Below are positions 46,806-59,199 of a stretch of DNA of 64,000 nt, in pieces. The notes beneath the pieces were generated by a model, which saw only the letters and a list, made by a program, of their open reading frames with translations, ran no database searches and was not told the DNA's origin. The first letter of the stretch is position 1. Each line of letters begins with the position of its first letter. The position numbers and the translations under genes were made by a program. This DNA is from Mercurialis annua (Eukaryota > Streptophyta > Magnoliopsida > Malpighiales > Euphorbiaceae). Location: contig NC_065576.1 of NCBI RefSeq assembly GCF_937616625.2, forward strand, positions 16,060,501 to 16,124,500. The letters are read 5' to 3'.

Positions 46806-48440
46806 ACATAAGAAACATATTAATCTAGCTATTAACATGCTTTCTAATGATTTTCATGGCAATTTTATCAAGAACACATAATTTGACAATTATGGAAAAA
46901 CAATAAAAATAGCCTAACATGATTCCTATTTGACAAAATTCAGCAATATGTGTCAAATTCAGCAATTTGCAAATAAAACACGACATAAAGTGATTAAATG
47001 AATAACAGAGGGTCCACAAAATTACTGGTCTGAGTCCTTGGCTCGTTTGCTAGCGAAGTGGATGCAGAATCTAGCTTCGAGTCTGTGCAGGACTGTGTTC
47101 TTGGAGACTTAACACGAATATTAGGTGTTTTAAGGACTGCAATTGAATAATTTTGTGTGTGTGTGTGGTGTGAAATTCAGCCGAGCTAGGATTTTTTTTT
47201 GGGGGGGGGGGGGTCGAATTCTTCCTAGTTTTTTTTTGTGTTTCTGGTCCGACCTTTAGGTAGGCTGGCTTAAGGCTGTATCAATAGGGGGATGTGTGAC
47301 CTAGGGTTTACTAGAGTCTTCTAGGGTTGAATGTGTGTGAAGTGATAAGCCTATATGTATTAGGATTAGTTAAGAACTCCTATATTTTAATTAAATTCGT
47401 AATATTCCTTTTAAGTTAACTAAAAGAGGGTTAAAAGTTGTTTTTAAGCCTGAAAGTATTAAAAAATGATACTAAGACCCTATGAGTTTGGGTATGATCA
47501 ATTTTAGCCCGTAAAACTTGCAAATATTCCCATAAACTTCCAAGATATTGCAATAAATCCAATTTTTAGAATTAGACTACAATCTCTTTGGACTTTCATA
47601 GGCGAGTTTTAGCTAAATATGTTTTAATCCTTCAAGTTTGCAGCTATGCACAGATTATGCCTTCTTAGATTCCAGCAAGATAATAAATAGCTCATCACCC
47701 GGACAGATTTCTCTGGAAATCATCATTGAACGCTTCAGTTCCTTATCACTTTTTACTTATCCGCAAGTGTCTACTGTTTCCCTATCTTTAATGAGAATTG
47801 ACAAAGTAGGGCAAATCTTATTAAAGAAGTAACTCGTTGTTAGACAAGCGATAAGGATATTACCCACCATCGGAGGTACTCGCTCGCCTGGTGGGTTAGT
47901 GATGTCCTAGCCTGAGAATTACCTGTCGTGGTGCATGATTATGACTTCATGCACCCTGTGGTCCGTTCCGCATCTGGCCCGGAGTAGGTCTTCTCAATGA
48001 TCCTGAAGGTCTTCCATTGAGTCTGAAATGCCTGTTGTGTGCCCCGTAGAATGGAGCTATAAACTCTTAGCCGTCTTGAGTGTTGTCCAATGGCTGGGAG
48101 TCTCTGGTAATTATCCTACCAACTGCTTCTTAGATAGAAGGGAAAACACCCCATTAGCCTTTCCAAGAGCCACCTTATTGCGTAGGTGTCTGGTATTATC
48201 TTGTTCGGAGCCTCTCAGATTCATAGAGGGAACAACACCCCCTTGGCTGTCCTAAGGGCCACGCATAGGTGCCTGGTTTCTGTAGTTATCCCACAACTAG
48301 GGGAAATATCTGAAGTTTATTTGAACTATTGCAGACCGTGTCCGAGGCGTCTTCTTAACACTAAATTCTCCTTTGTCCGGAGTCTGGCACGTTGGGTTAG
48401 ACCACTGCTATTGTAGATAGACATTTTTATTCCCTGTATG
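46806..48440. other. no gene recognised; low-complexity run
   Basis: AT-rich then mixed sequence without a supportable gene. It contains a (GT)n run near 47153-47167 and a T9-G13 run (47192-47213). A degenerate duplication of about 85 bp lies at 48108-48295 (ACACCCCxTTxGCC...GCCAC...TAGGTGxCTGGT). It may be LTR or untranslated sequence of the second Tat-like element. Confidence 0.5.
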
Positions 48441-50783
48441 TTTGAAATATGTCCACAATATCATCGCAACTTGTCCGAAAGTGGGGATGGACCCAGAATA
48501 GACTAGCGGCGCCGCCAATAAGAGTGTCGTCGTGATGGTGGCGACAATACTCTTCTGGCACGCCTTTGCTGGGCTACTTTTAGCTTTTTCCGGTTTGATT
48601 TCTGATAATTTTGAGTCCAATTTTTGATCTTTTTGTGTTTTCAAGACAGGGATCTGTTCTGCACTTCCTTGAACTTCGTTGATGCGCGCATTTGGTACGA
48701 TTGTTTTGCCCCCTACTTTTTGTTCTCGGGTAGATGCAGCAGGCTTTGGCCATTTTCCTAGTGGTCTGTTTACCGCGACGAGGGTATGTGATAGCACTTC
48801 CCTGCGTGCATTGATGGAGCGATGTATGGATATCACTTATACGTTTCCCTTGCCGTTGGGGAATTGACGGTGACTCTTTTGGACTTCTCGGTGCTTTCGG
48901 GGTTGACTTTTGGGGTCCGCCTGTGCCTTTTGTCAGTGGTTTGGTGTTCTATCGTAAGGGAGACGCATATATCTAGGAGATGCTAGGTTTTGTGCCAGAG
49001 ATGTAAGGTAGTAGTCTCCAACATAGTGAGCTGCACGAGCGTTACCGGGACTGCATTCCCAAGATTAGTGACGAGGTCGGTCTAATCGCCCGTGCTTTCA
49101 TCTTCTATCTACCGGGAGTCCATATTGTTCCGTAGTTCAGGTGCGACTCTACCTCTTTATATTCTCCTACCCTTTAAGGACTTAGATCAGGTCCCATCTT
49201 ACAACTTGGAGTTTGCTGCTTTAGCCTATCTGTATACTAGCATGTACCGAGTGGTTCGTGGGGGATCCCCTCTTTCTAGGATGTGGCCTGTTGTACATGT
49301 GAGTTCTTTTATTAACCCTTATTTACATTACATTTTTATTCTTTGTTATCTGATCCGATTTTCTGTTTTAGATCTGGGCCATCGAGATGGGTATTTTTAC
49401 TGGTTTTTGGCACCCTTCTTTGGTTAGGGTTCCCTCTACTGGGATTTTGAGATTTTTTGCGTACGCTGACGCAGAGTCGGGGATTTGAGGGTAGATGCCG
49501 GCTAAGCGAGCTAGCGTGGATAGATTTGAACACTAAACTCTGTTCTAGAACTACTCTGTAGCTGGACTTGTGATATTGACCAGTATTTATTAATTGTAGG
49601 TGGATACGACTTGGAACAGTCAACCCAGAACTCATTGGCCTCGGTGGGTACATGGAGTTGTAGATAGGTCGGGCATGCATTATCTGATGCATGGCCCGAG
49701 TTTTCGGTCCTTGTTTTTGGGGAAGCGTGTGCTTCATTGGTAGGGTGGCTCATGTGTGTGTATGGTCCTTATTGGACCTCTTCTGTCAATGCTGCGCGGT
49801 AGGGACGTTGTATCACCCGCTCTTTGAATGGACTAGAGGGGTTATCTAGCTACATATCTGGTATATGTCACTCAGTTGAGCTATCTGGACGACTTTGTGA
49901 GGCATCATCTTCAAGAGCGGCTGCCTCTGGATGGAGTGTTTGTCATTCCAGGAGTTCAGGCTCAGCAGGCGGCCTCATGGCCACAAGTATGTATATTTAC
50001 TTCTTTGATTTCCTTTTTCTTTTTCTGGATTTTTACATCCGCTTGAGTTTTATTTCTGGTGTTCTCTTAGGGAGGAGCTAGGCGCGGAACTCGTTCTGTC
50101 CGTGCTAGGGTAGACGTTCCTTGGTCTCCTAGCCGAGTCCCTACTAGTGGATGAGCTAGTTCTGCTTATATGGTCTCTAGTTCCTTGATGTAGATGCCTG
50201 AGAGATCTGCTCGCTACGATGCCGTGTGCGGGCCCTTGCAGGATTATGCTTCTCTATGATACATGACACATTCTTCGAAGCTGCCGACTGTACTCACGTA
50301 AGTGTCTTTCTGTGATTTATGTTTATTTTGAGGGTCTATTTATCCTGGAAGACTGATCATTCGCTTCTGGTTTTTCATGTGCCGGTGCTTGAGGTCGTTT
50401 AGTTGGCTGATGCTGCCTACTACTGACGTGATCGATTGTGTGCTATCTCTGCACATATGAGGGTAAAAACAAAATGCAATATGTTTTATCCTATATGTAT
50501 ACATGTATGCAACTCTATATATCTGGATGCTCTTTAGTTTCTTCTGTAGTTTTGCACTGACAATCTGGAGGAGCAGTTGCGTGTGGCTGAGCTAGGTCTT
50601 GCTGACAGTGACATTTTTCTTGAATTCCCTGGCGGTGGAGGCGAAGGCTTCCGCATTGGCGGTCGTGGGCTGAGAGCCTGTGGTAGTCGAGGACTTGGTG
50701 TCCGTGGAGGTCGTGGAGACATTGCCTCGTCTTTTGGTGTTGCGCAGACTGGGCGCTATGTCGGTGACACGCCTTGTGGGAGC
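48441..50783 (+). pseudogene. possible antisense ORF of a second Tat-like element, with introns
   Basis: Gene-like plus-strand sequence in broken frames. A stretch SYNLEFAALAYLYTSMYRVV (about 49195-49260) recalls the GSAALAYLY block of plant mobile domain (PMD) proteins, which some Tat-type elements carry. Candidate introns with GT/AG ends lie at 49299-49369 and 49988-50070, and the flanks continue sensibly (LDGVFVIPGVQAQQAASWPQ, then GGARRGTRSVRARVDVPW). A Gly/Arg-rich end (50630-50730) runs up to the solo LTR at 50789 and resumes at 53534. Assignment to PMD is tentative. Confidence 0.35.
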
Positions 50784-50788
50784 TGTTA

Positions 50789-53533
50789 TGTCATGATCCA
50801 AAATCATGAGCCGCCAAAGGCGCTAGGGAATGGGAGTGGTAGCTCTAAAACCTATAGCAAGCCTGAAAACCTGTACGAATATTTTGCGAAACCAAACATT
50901 TTTTATATCATACCAAATATCAAAATGCATACGAACCCTGTTTGAAACATACATTAGAGTTAAAGCACTTTACAAAATAGAGTCAGCCTATTCTAAACTA
51001 CTACGGACTTGCTAGAATGAGAACCTTATCTCATGACTCGTACTACTTTCGAGAAATAAAACTTCAGAAGCTTCATTCTTCAAATCATACTATACTTCTC
51101 CTGAAAAATGGGAGGGACAACGGGGTCAGTATAAAACTAAGTGAGTGCACCAAATCACAAGAAATATTACATAAAGGGAAAAACGTTTGAAAACCAGTTT
51201 ATGTAGAAAATACTCTGTTTGGGTCATACTTCGTATGATCTTGCTTGCAAAACATATTTTGTATGGTTATTCATACTTTCATAGGTCATGTACGTCTCAT
51301 AAACTAAGCGTTTATATTATAGACGTACTTGACACCTTTTCCTCCTTTTCATATCTTATGTACATTTCATAAACTATACGTTTATGTTACTTATGTACTT
51401 GACATCTTTTTCGTTTCGTTTTCAGTTTGATGTCTTTCTTTTCTTATTTCGAATTCCATTTCAAATCATACAAAACAGATGCTAATTACATCAAAGCTTA
51501 CTTATTGGTCCAATACCCGAGATAATTCGACCGAGTTACATGTGTGAGATATAGGTCCCGAGATAGATCCACCGAGTTATCCTTGTATCTCGATTAATGC
51601 AGTCCTGAGATAATTCACTGAGCTACTTTTCCCAAGATAGTTCACCGAGTTTATCTTGCATTAATCACTTACTGATGCAGTCCCGAGATAGTTCACCGAG
51701 CTACTTTGCCTGAGATAGTTCACCGAGTTTATCTCGCATCAGTGCACATTTTATAGCTTGTATATTATGTTTGTCGAGTTTGTGATAGTTTTGTGTTTCG
51801 TATATGTTTTGTTTTTTTGATCCTTTATCGACCATGACATGCAAACTACAATCTAACTATACATACACAACATACGCACATATAGGGTATTTGTTAAGAT
51901 TAATAGTACATATGGGGATGTATTATTTTTCCTTATTCATATCATGTCGATAATTGTATATTAATCGACATTTTATTTCATATCACAATGCTTTACCCTT
52001 CCCCGGTTCTTTGAGCATTTGAACCTTTCATATAATGATGTTATTAACAAAATAAAATCACACATTCACAAATATTTTTCCAAAACATACATACGTATAC
52101 TTTTCAAGTCATACTTATCCTATACACAATACAAACATATTTATATTCATATAGTCGTCCGTGTATAAAAATACTCGACCTTATGAATATTAGTGAGTAA
52201 TTAAAGTGTACTCACCACTTTCTATCCATATAATTTAAGTCAAGCACATCGACATACAGATCCATAAATGTCCGAGCCTTTTCGGTAGTCGCCTCACTGG
52301 GTCTACGTAAATTTGATAACAATAAGAATTAATAATAATTCTAATTGTTATTTTCCATATGAAAGCTGTTTTTTGCAGCTTGTTATGGCTGTCAAAATGT
52401 CTATCTAAAATATTCCGACTCCTAAAAAAATTTGACATTCCTATAGTTTGAAACGTCGCCTACTACTTTCGTTTAGGTCTCTGACTAAAACTAGCACCCG
52501 AAGGTGTCAGTATCTTGCCCGAAATTTAAGACCTTGGGCTGTCCTAAATGCTGAACTGTTCTGCACAACATAATGTTCTGCCTCATATGACCATGTTAGA
52601 GGAAGATTTAAGGCAAACGGAAAACTAATCAATTGTAGAGGACACCTCCAAGTTTCTGTACCAATAAACAGAACTTGATTTAAAGTTATAAAACTCCAGA
52701 TGTTTCCTCACATTATCACTGTTCTGTAGGACAGTTTTTTGAAATTCATCAAACAATGTTCAACAATTAAACTCATTATAATTCAGCTCAAACAACTTAT
52801 TTTCAAGCTCACAATCATCAATTGAATCTCATCTTGTCTACCTAGCATGAACTCATTCCTTGGCTGAATCCCTTAATCCATTTCATATTCAATTTCTATC
52901 AACTTGAACAACTCAAAACACAATTCACATATGACTACAAGTCATTTAGCAAATCTTAAACATCATGAACATTACCAAAGTGCCAAACCATTAAGTTATC
53001 AAAATTAATGGAGGAATCATGGAGCTAAGGGTGGTGATGATAGTGCGGTAAAAATGAGAGAAAAAAGGAAATGGAGTCTTTCCTTAAGCATATGAAATGA
53101 AATGATATTCCTCTTTTAAGGTTACTTAATGGCTAAAAGGCCATTTTGGGTCAAAGTGGTTAAAAGCTCACTTTAACTCAAAACGGTTAACCGCGTACTA
53201 AACTTTTCAAATGATATTGAAATTCCTTTTCCTAATAAATCTTAATCATTTTGAATTATAATATTTTCTTTAGATTATTATTGGATAAAAATTCCATTTT
53301 AGCTCAAAGGACGAAATTGCACTTTCACCCTTATTCTTACTTAATCATCAAACTTACCTTTAAAATAATTTTGTAAATTTACGAAACTTTAAAGATCATT
53401 TATTAATAATATTTCACAGACCTTGGTGTGAATATTATTAGATCGGGTTTTCCAATTTATTTATTTCCTTTCCTAGTTTTCACGATTATGTCTCGTGGCC
53501 CTATACGTAATACCTAAAAATCTGGTTATTACA
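50789..53533 (-). mobile_element. solo LTR of a Tekay-like chromovirus (2745 bp)
   Basis: It reads TGTCATGATCC...TTATTACA on +, flanked by exact TGTTA (50784-50788 and 53534-53538). The first 90 bp match the chromovirus LTRs above (GGCGCTAGGGAATGGGAGTG, then AGCAAGCCT), giving minus orientation. Six CCGAGATAGTTCACCGAG-type blocks lie at 51510-51745. The GAACAG/CTGTTC words at 52555-52740 resemble those at 63940-63965. No coding region is present. Confidence 0.92.
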
Positions 53534-53538
53534 TGTTA

Positions 53539-53799
53539 CAGAGATTAAGAGACCTTATAGCAGGATTCAGACTCTGATGATTAGGCTTTTGTATGTTTGC
53601 TACATTTTGAATGTTTGCTTTTTCGACGAGTGTATATGTTTGCAAAACATTTGTATGTCTGGTATTCTGGTTGCCCTATTTTATAACATAGTTCTTGTTT
53701 TCTGCTATGTCCAGTTTGGCTTTTCTGAAGTCCGTAGCTGGGAGTTTGTATTTCTGGTATTGATTTTTGAGAGACTTCTATCTCTCAATTTTTGGTTTA
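53539..53799. other. no gene recognised
   Basis: Short T-rich stretch after the solo LTR, probably part of the second Tat-like element. Confidence 0.4.
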
Positions 53800-54190
53800 T
53801 GGCTGGTGGGGATATGATGCCCCCGACTTTCTAGTTGTCGGAGACCTAATGCCCCCTGGTTTCTAGTTGTTGGAGACCTGATGCCCCCGACTATCTAGAT
53901 GGTGGAGACCTGATGCCCCTGGTTTTGGATGTTGGAGATCTGATGCCCCCAACTTTCTGGACTGTGGAGACCTTATGCCCCCTGCTTTATGAATGGTGCA
54001 GACCTAATACCCCTTGTTTTTAGCTGGTGGGGACCCGATGCCCTTTTGTTTCTGACTCGTGGGGACCTGATCTTCCCTCATTTCTGGATGGTGGAGACCT
54101 GATGCCCCTTCTTTCTGGTTGGTGGAGACCTGATGCCCCTCCTTTCCAGTTGGTGGGACCTGATGCCCCCGAGTTCTGGCTGTTGTGAGG
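53800..54190. repeat. 32-bp minisatellite (12 units)
   Basis: GGTGGAGACCTGATGCCCC-type units have ATGCCC (or a variant) at 53816, 53848, 53881, 53913, 53944, 53976, 54008, 54039, 54070, 54102, 54133 and 54161. Many units pair GGGG with CCCC around ATGATG. Two or three more diverged units (GGGGACC...TTCCC) reach about 54320. The array lies downstream of the gag-protease remnant on the minus strand, as the 46-bp array does in the first Tat element. Confidence 0.92.
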
Positions 54191-54320
54191 CTAGCCCATG
54201 TCTTAATTATGGAATGATGCTGGCGCCTGTTCTGATTCTGAAGTAGATGGAGGCTCAAAGCTTGGCATTTCTAGAGGGATGGGGACCATAAGTTCCCAAT
54301 TTCTGGGTGATGGGGATCTT

Positions 54321-55564
54321 AAGTCCCCAATTTTCTAAACGAGGAGTTCTCCTGCCCCTGTTGTTTGGCTGAGGAAGTCTTCTGCTCCCCTGTTTTTGTT
54401 TAATAAAGGACTTTGACGCCTCATGCTATCTAGATTTCTATTTTTGCATAGCAGAGGCATGTCTCCCGTTCTGTGTCTTTTTGGAGGTAGAGGTCTGTTT
54501 TTCTAGTGTGTATGGTCCCGAAAACAGGATGATTTGATGAATAGTCTGGTCTTCCAACTTGTACTTGGCGCAACTGGGAAATTCTTGAGGAAATTTTAAA
54601 TTTTTGAAAAGTTCTGGAGTTTTTGTTCCATTGTCTCAAAGTCGTTTGTCTGTCCTTTTTAGGAACATGCATTAGTCAATGATTTCGATATGCAAGCAGT
54701 TGTACCCCTATTATAAATTAGTACTTGCAGATTTTCATAACATATGATTTAGTGAAGACTTCTAGTGAGTGCTGCGGCTCAGTATTTAGACTATCCCGCT
54801 CCAAAATAGGCGGCTAGGCGGCTTCTGGGCGGTGGACTTCATTGATGGTGTCCTATCTGGGCTAGACAATCCGTTTTGGCTTGTGCCCCCCTTTGTAAAA
54901 CATTTTATGGCCAAGTCCTTTTTTAGCAAGTGGGTAGAAACCCACTAGCAAGTCGCTGTCCTTTTTGAGACGGTTAGATCGAGTCATATTTTCTAAAGGG
55001 TAAAACCTATTGAAATAGGATTATCTATAGAAGTGTTTACTTCCTTATACCAGTTATTGAATGGACTGGTAAAATAGCTCGATTTTATCGTATATGCATA
55101 TTGAAACAATTTAAAAGAACATGCTCATCAGGCACATCTAGGATTCATTATTGACTCTGGAATATAAAGGAATCAAATAAAAAATCGTTCAAAACAAAAA
55201 TACCTGGACGCAAAAAAAATAGAAACTAAAGCTAAGCAAAGCTAAGCTATTACATAGTTGGATAGTTTTTGGAGAACAGATCTCCAAATGCTCCGAACAT
55301 GGACAAAGCAAGAATATCTGTCTCGCTGGCGGTATCACGGATACTGAGTTTGATGAAGGTTGCTAACTCTGAGATTGGCTTCTCCTCAGAAGCTTCGATT
55401 GTCGAGCATATCAAATTATCTATCGTGATTTCCCGGATCATCGCTGCCTGTGCTAGTTTCATTTTCTCTTTGATTACATCTTCAAAGATTTTGAATCGCG
55501 GTACTTTAGTGTTCAGGATCATGACTGGTTCAGCTTGGCCCTGTTATTGATCTAGTTTGACCTC
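54321..55564. other. no clear gene; possible pol remnant
   Basis: Mixed sequence. An open minus-strand frame at 55250-55522 has no recognisable motif; it follows the protease and may be a linker. I see no RT, RNase H or integrase motif on the minus strand. Confidence 0.45.
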
Positions 55565-56250
55565 TTCAACCACAAAATAGTCATTTAGGGTGTCCCTGAT
55601 AATCCTCTCTTTCTCAAATTCTGGATGAAAGCCCGATCTAGCTTTGGTAGCCTAGTCTTTGAAGTTTGATAGTTTCAATAAGCCTTGCAGTGGCTTCCCG
55701 ATTCCCATTCCTGGCATATAGTGCTCCTTTTTCATCATTTGGATTCCTTTAGCGTCCATGAATTTACTTTCCTCCGTTTGTATGGCGGAGATCCGGAACC
55801 ATGTTATCGGTATCAGCTCATTCTCCGCGAACTTGATCATGTTGATCATTTTTCCCGATTCTCCTTTGATCGTGGCTATTCCTCCTTCGTACATGAACTT
55901 TATCTTCTGGTTCAGCGTAAAGGGCACTCCTCCTAGTTCATGGAAACATGCTTTTCCCAACAACAGCGAGAAGCTAACCGGTATGTCTAGTATGACATAT
56001 TCTACCCATGCCTCGATGGGTCCAGTTTTGACCAGGGCTTTGAAAGTTCCTTTCGTTCGCCTCTTAGTTTCATCTTAGGCTCTGATGACCAGTTCTGATG
56101 GCTATAACTTCGCTGGTGTTAGTCCAAGCCTCGAGAGGATTAGTGCGAGACAAACGTTGATAGTAGATCCGTCCTCAACCATCACGGTGTTAATGCGTTT
56201 TCCCAAGATTTCGACTGTGATGTTCAATACTTTGTTGTGTTGTCTGCCTT
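55565..56250 (-). pseudogene. retropepsin with G-patch-like tail (second Tat-like element)
   Basis: Reading right to left: VMVEDGSTINVCLALILSRL holds the active-site region (D-G-S), then KGTFKALVKTGPIEAWVEYV and LLLGKACFHELGGVPFTLNQ, typical of plant gypsy retropepsins. It ends in HYMPGMGIGKPLQG, a glycine motif like the G-patch found after some retroviral-type proteases. A stop splits the frame near 56075. RT does not follow. Confidence 0.8.
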
Positions 56251-58572
56251 CTAGTGGTAGTTCGTCTTCGATAAAGACAATTGAGCTCGCCTTTTTCTCA
56301 GTTTACTAGCTAAGCATGACCACTGGGGTTATATCTAGTTCGATTGACATTGCTGTCAGTGCTAGTACCATCGTCTGTCTATGCTCTTTGGAACGTATTA
56401 GCAGGTCCCAAATAGACTAACTCGAGGTAGCCTTTCCCGATCGGCTTACTTGTAATTCATCAGTCTGAGCAAGCTTTTCATCGAGCGCATTTACCCCTTT
56501 TGGTTGCTTCGGAGCAACCTTGTTACACATTCAGGCTGAATTTCAACGCCTTTCTTGAATTCGATGTCCTATTCGTCATTGTCATCGTTTGAGCTATTCC
56601 AAACATTAATGGCCCCAACAGTTTTGATGTCATGAGTTTTGGCTTGTCCCTTTAGAATAGCGACCGCTTGATCGATGTGATCATATTCTGGTTCCCAACA
56701 GGTGGGTTAGATCTTGATGAGAGGTTTGCTGGGTGATGGCGTGTAGAGCACCTAGAAGTTGAATTTGCCGGATGGTTGTCCCAATAAATCCATCTGGCTG
56801 GAGGGACTAATGTTTGAGAAGGAACTCATGACGTCCTTAGCAGTTTCGCCGCTTCCATGGGCTTTGTAGATCCTCGTTATCTGTAGAGAGGAATCTTCAA
56901 TATTTCCTTGTTTTATCAATCCCTGTATGGCCTTTTTTAGTTATATTCACTCTTCTGTTGAGTGCCCAAAATTCCTATGGTACTCGCACAACTTGCTTCT
57001 TAGTTGAGGGTGGTATATTAACCCTAGAAATTTCAACCGCTAAAATAGGGCTATCAGTGGCTCTTCGACTCATGTCGTCTTTATTGAGTCTAACCTCTCA
57101 CGACTGACGGAGTTAGTGTTAACAATGAAATCCATGACCTCATCGTAGCTCAGGTAGAGTTTATGGCATTCAAGCCCTTCGGTGGGAGCATCTCATGATA
57201 GTTAGGCAACAAATTATTCTATGTATTGGGTTTCCCGATCAACGGATCAGTGATTTTTCCATCGTCTATCAGATCCTGAATGGCATGCTTCACCGTGATG
57301 CAATAAACAGTGTGGTGGCCCTGAGTCTGGTGAAACTTGTAGTGAGCATTGGGGTTTTGATTTTGCGTATTCGGATTCGGTGGATTTTTGGGTGGCCTGG
57401 GTTGCTGAAGATCTTGCTTCATCAATCTGTCTAAGACCTTTGTGAGGGAAATCGGGAATTCTGAGAATTTTCTGCTCCCCGGTCCTTGCCTTTGGACAAA
57501 GTTTACACTGAAGCTCTTGGTTGCTGACTGATAGTTCGATTAATAACCTCCTATCGGTGCGATACGCTTCCTCTGAGACTCTATTTCCTCGACTTGCATT
57601 CCATCGTCGAGTAAATCCTCAAAAGTATTGGGATTCAGGTTCTGTAGCCTTTTGACCTAATGCGGGAAGACATTATTGACAACAATCCTACCTGATCCTT
57701 CTCATACAACTTTTCTTTCAGGAGGACTACTTTATCGAGCCATCTGGTAAAGTATTTGGGAGAATGCTTCTCTGGGCTTTTTTTCGTCAGCTCTAAGTCT
57801 CTCAGGGTGACTTCCAATTTAGAACCACGACCATACTGGTTCATGTACGAGGTGGATAATTCATTCTAATCTCCCCTCGTCTTCATAGGCAGGTCGTAAT
57901 ACCAGCGAGCTGCATTCCCTTTTAGAGACCTCGAAAAGGCTCCGAAAATCTATTTATTTGTCAGCACAGTTGTGGTCATCATAAAGATGAACTGATTTAG
58001 GTGAATGTAGGGATCACCCTTTTCGTTGAAATGGCTAAGATATGGCATTTTGAACTTTGCCGATAACTTTTCATCCTATCCTAGAGAGTACTCATCCAAG
58101 TTGATGATTTGGTTACCGTTCTTTGCTAGTATGCTAGCCTGAAGTTTCTCTATCTTCTTCGCCAGGTCTTGATAGGATTCTGATTGAGCAGATCCTTGGC
58201 TCTTGAGTTTTTCGCCCTCGACCTGCGCTGTCAGCTGCTCTTCATATAGTGCGTTGTTGAATCAGTTTTGATCAGTGGTAGCGGGTTTGTTTGTCTCTGC
58301 CTTGAGCCTATCATAATCTTCCCTGCAGTTCCTCTCGGCTTCATCTCTCTTTCTTATTTCTCCCATGGGTCATCAACAGTGTTTCCTCCCTTGGTAGCAG
58401 ATGATGGTTCGTCGTCTTGTCTAATTCCTGCCCCTTGTCGGGACTTCACAACATTTGCGAACCATTGTTTCAGTTCCTCATTCTGCCTCTTGATGGAGTC
58501 CATGACCGCCTCCTTCATTTGGGCGAGTTGGGCTTGCGTCATAGTGGGTGTTGTAACCGATGTTACAGACAT
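56251..58572 (-). pseudogene. gag of a second Tat-like element
   Basis: ATG at 58572 (MSVTSVTTPTMTQAQLAQMK). Downstream: NLDEYSLG, FKMPYLSHFNEKGDPYIHLN, FGAFSRSLKGNAARWYYDLP (Retrotrans_gag-like core, about 57870-58080), YFTRWLDKVVLLKEKL and a Cys/His region HYKFHQTQGHHTVYC near 57310-57345. Many stops and frameshifts. Gag runs on towards the protease at 56250. Confidence 0.8.
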
Positions 58573-59196
58573 GTCGAAGACGCTGGTTGAGTTGAAGATG
58601 AAGCTGTCAGTAGATTTTCTGGTACTGGAGTTGCTTAACTGCTTGCAAACATGTCTAGCTAGTTAAGCAGGCGTAAGCGGACTTTATATCTCATTGGTAG
58701 GGCTTCCTGGTCTAGTGTATCTTCCAGTTTATCTATTCTATAGAGCATTTAGACGATTTTCTTTAATGTCCGCATCCACAAGGGGTTAGCATGTGATTTC
58801 TTATAATGCTGGATGCATGAGATGCGTGATATGCATATGCATGTCTATGCAGTGTCAGTTTTGAACACTTAGCGCATAGCACATAGCAGGTAGCAAGTAA
58901 ATAGTTGATATCACAGAGACAAATTGTTCCTACCAATCTAATTTCTCCCACACACGTGTTCTAGGCGAGGTTCATTCATAGGAATTCTGGTTTGGACTTT
59001 CGCATCCCGGATGCTACAATCCTCGTACACCTGCAAGCTTTCTTCTAGTAGTTATAAAGCAGATCGACAACAATTGTCAATATAACGACTTCTTGTTTCT
59101 TTCTGGAAGAAGTAAACATGTAAAGATGGATACGGCGATCCGTTTTGAAATCCGGAGATTGATTTAGGCTGAAGGCTGAATCTAGTGCAAGGATTT
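58573..59196. other. leader or LTR remnant, no gene
   Basis: Upstream of the minus-strand gag. No tRNA-type primer site was recognised and LTR borders were not found. Short repeats of ATGCATATGCAT type lie near 58810-58850. Confidence 0.4.
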
Positions 59197-59199
59197 TCT

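Noticed and set aside
37887..46810. A target duplication for the chromovirus
   Set aside because: GCAAA and ACATA do not match, so none is claimed.
47192..47213. T9-G13 run as a G-quadruplex or origin
   Set aside because: A single homopolymer pair gives no support for function; it may partly be an assembly or sequencing artefact.
48408..48836. 142-codon minus-strand open frame
   Set aside because: Opposite to the better supported plus-strand gene-like sequence, and no motif.
53577..53834. 85-codon hydrophobic open frame, possible membrane protein
   Set aside because: Derives from T-rich low-complexity DNA next to the minisatellite.
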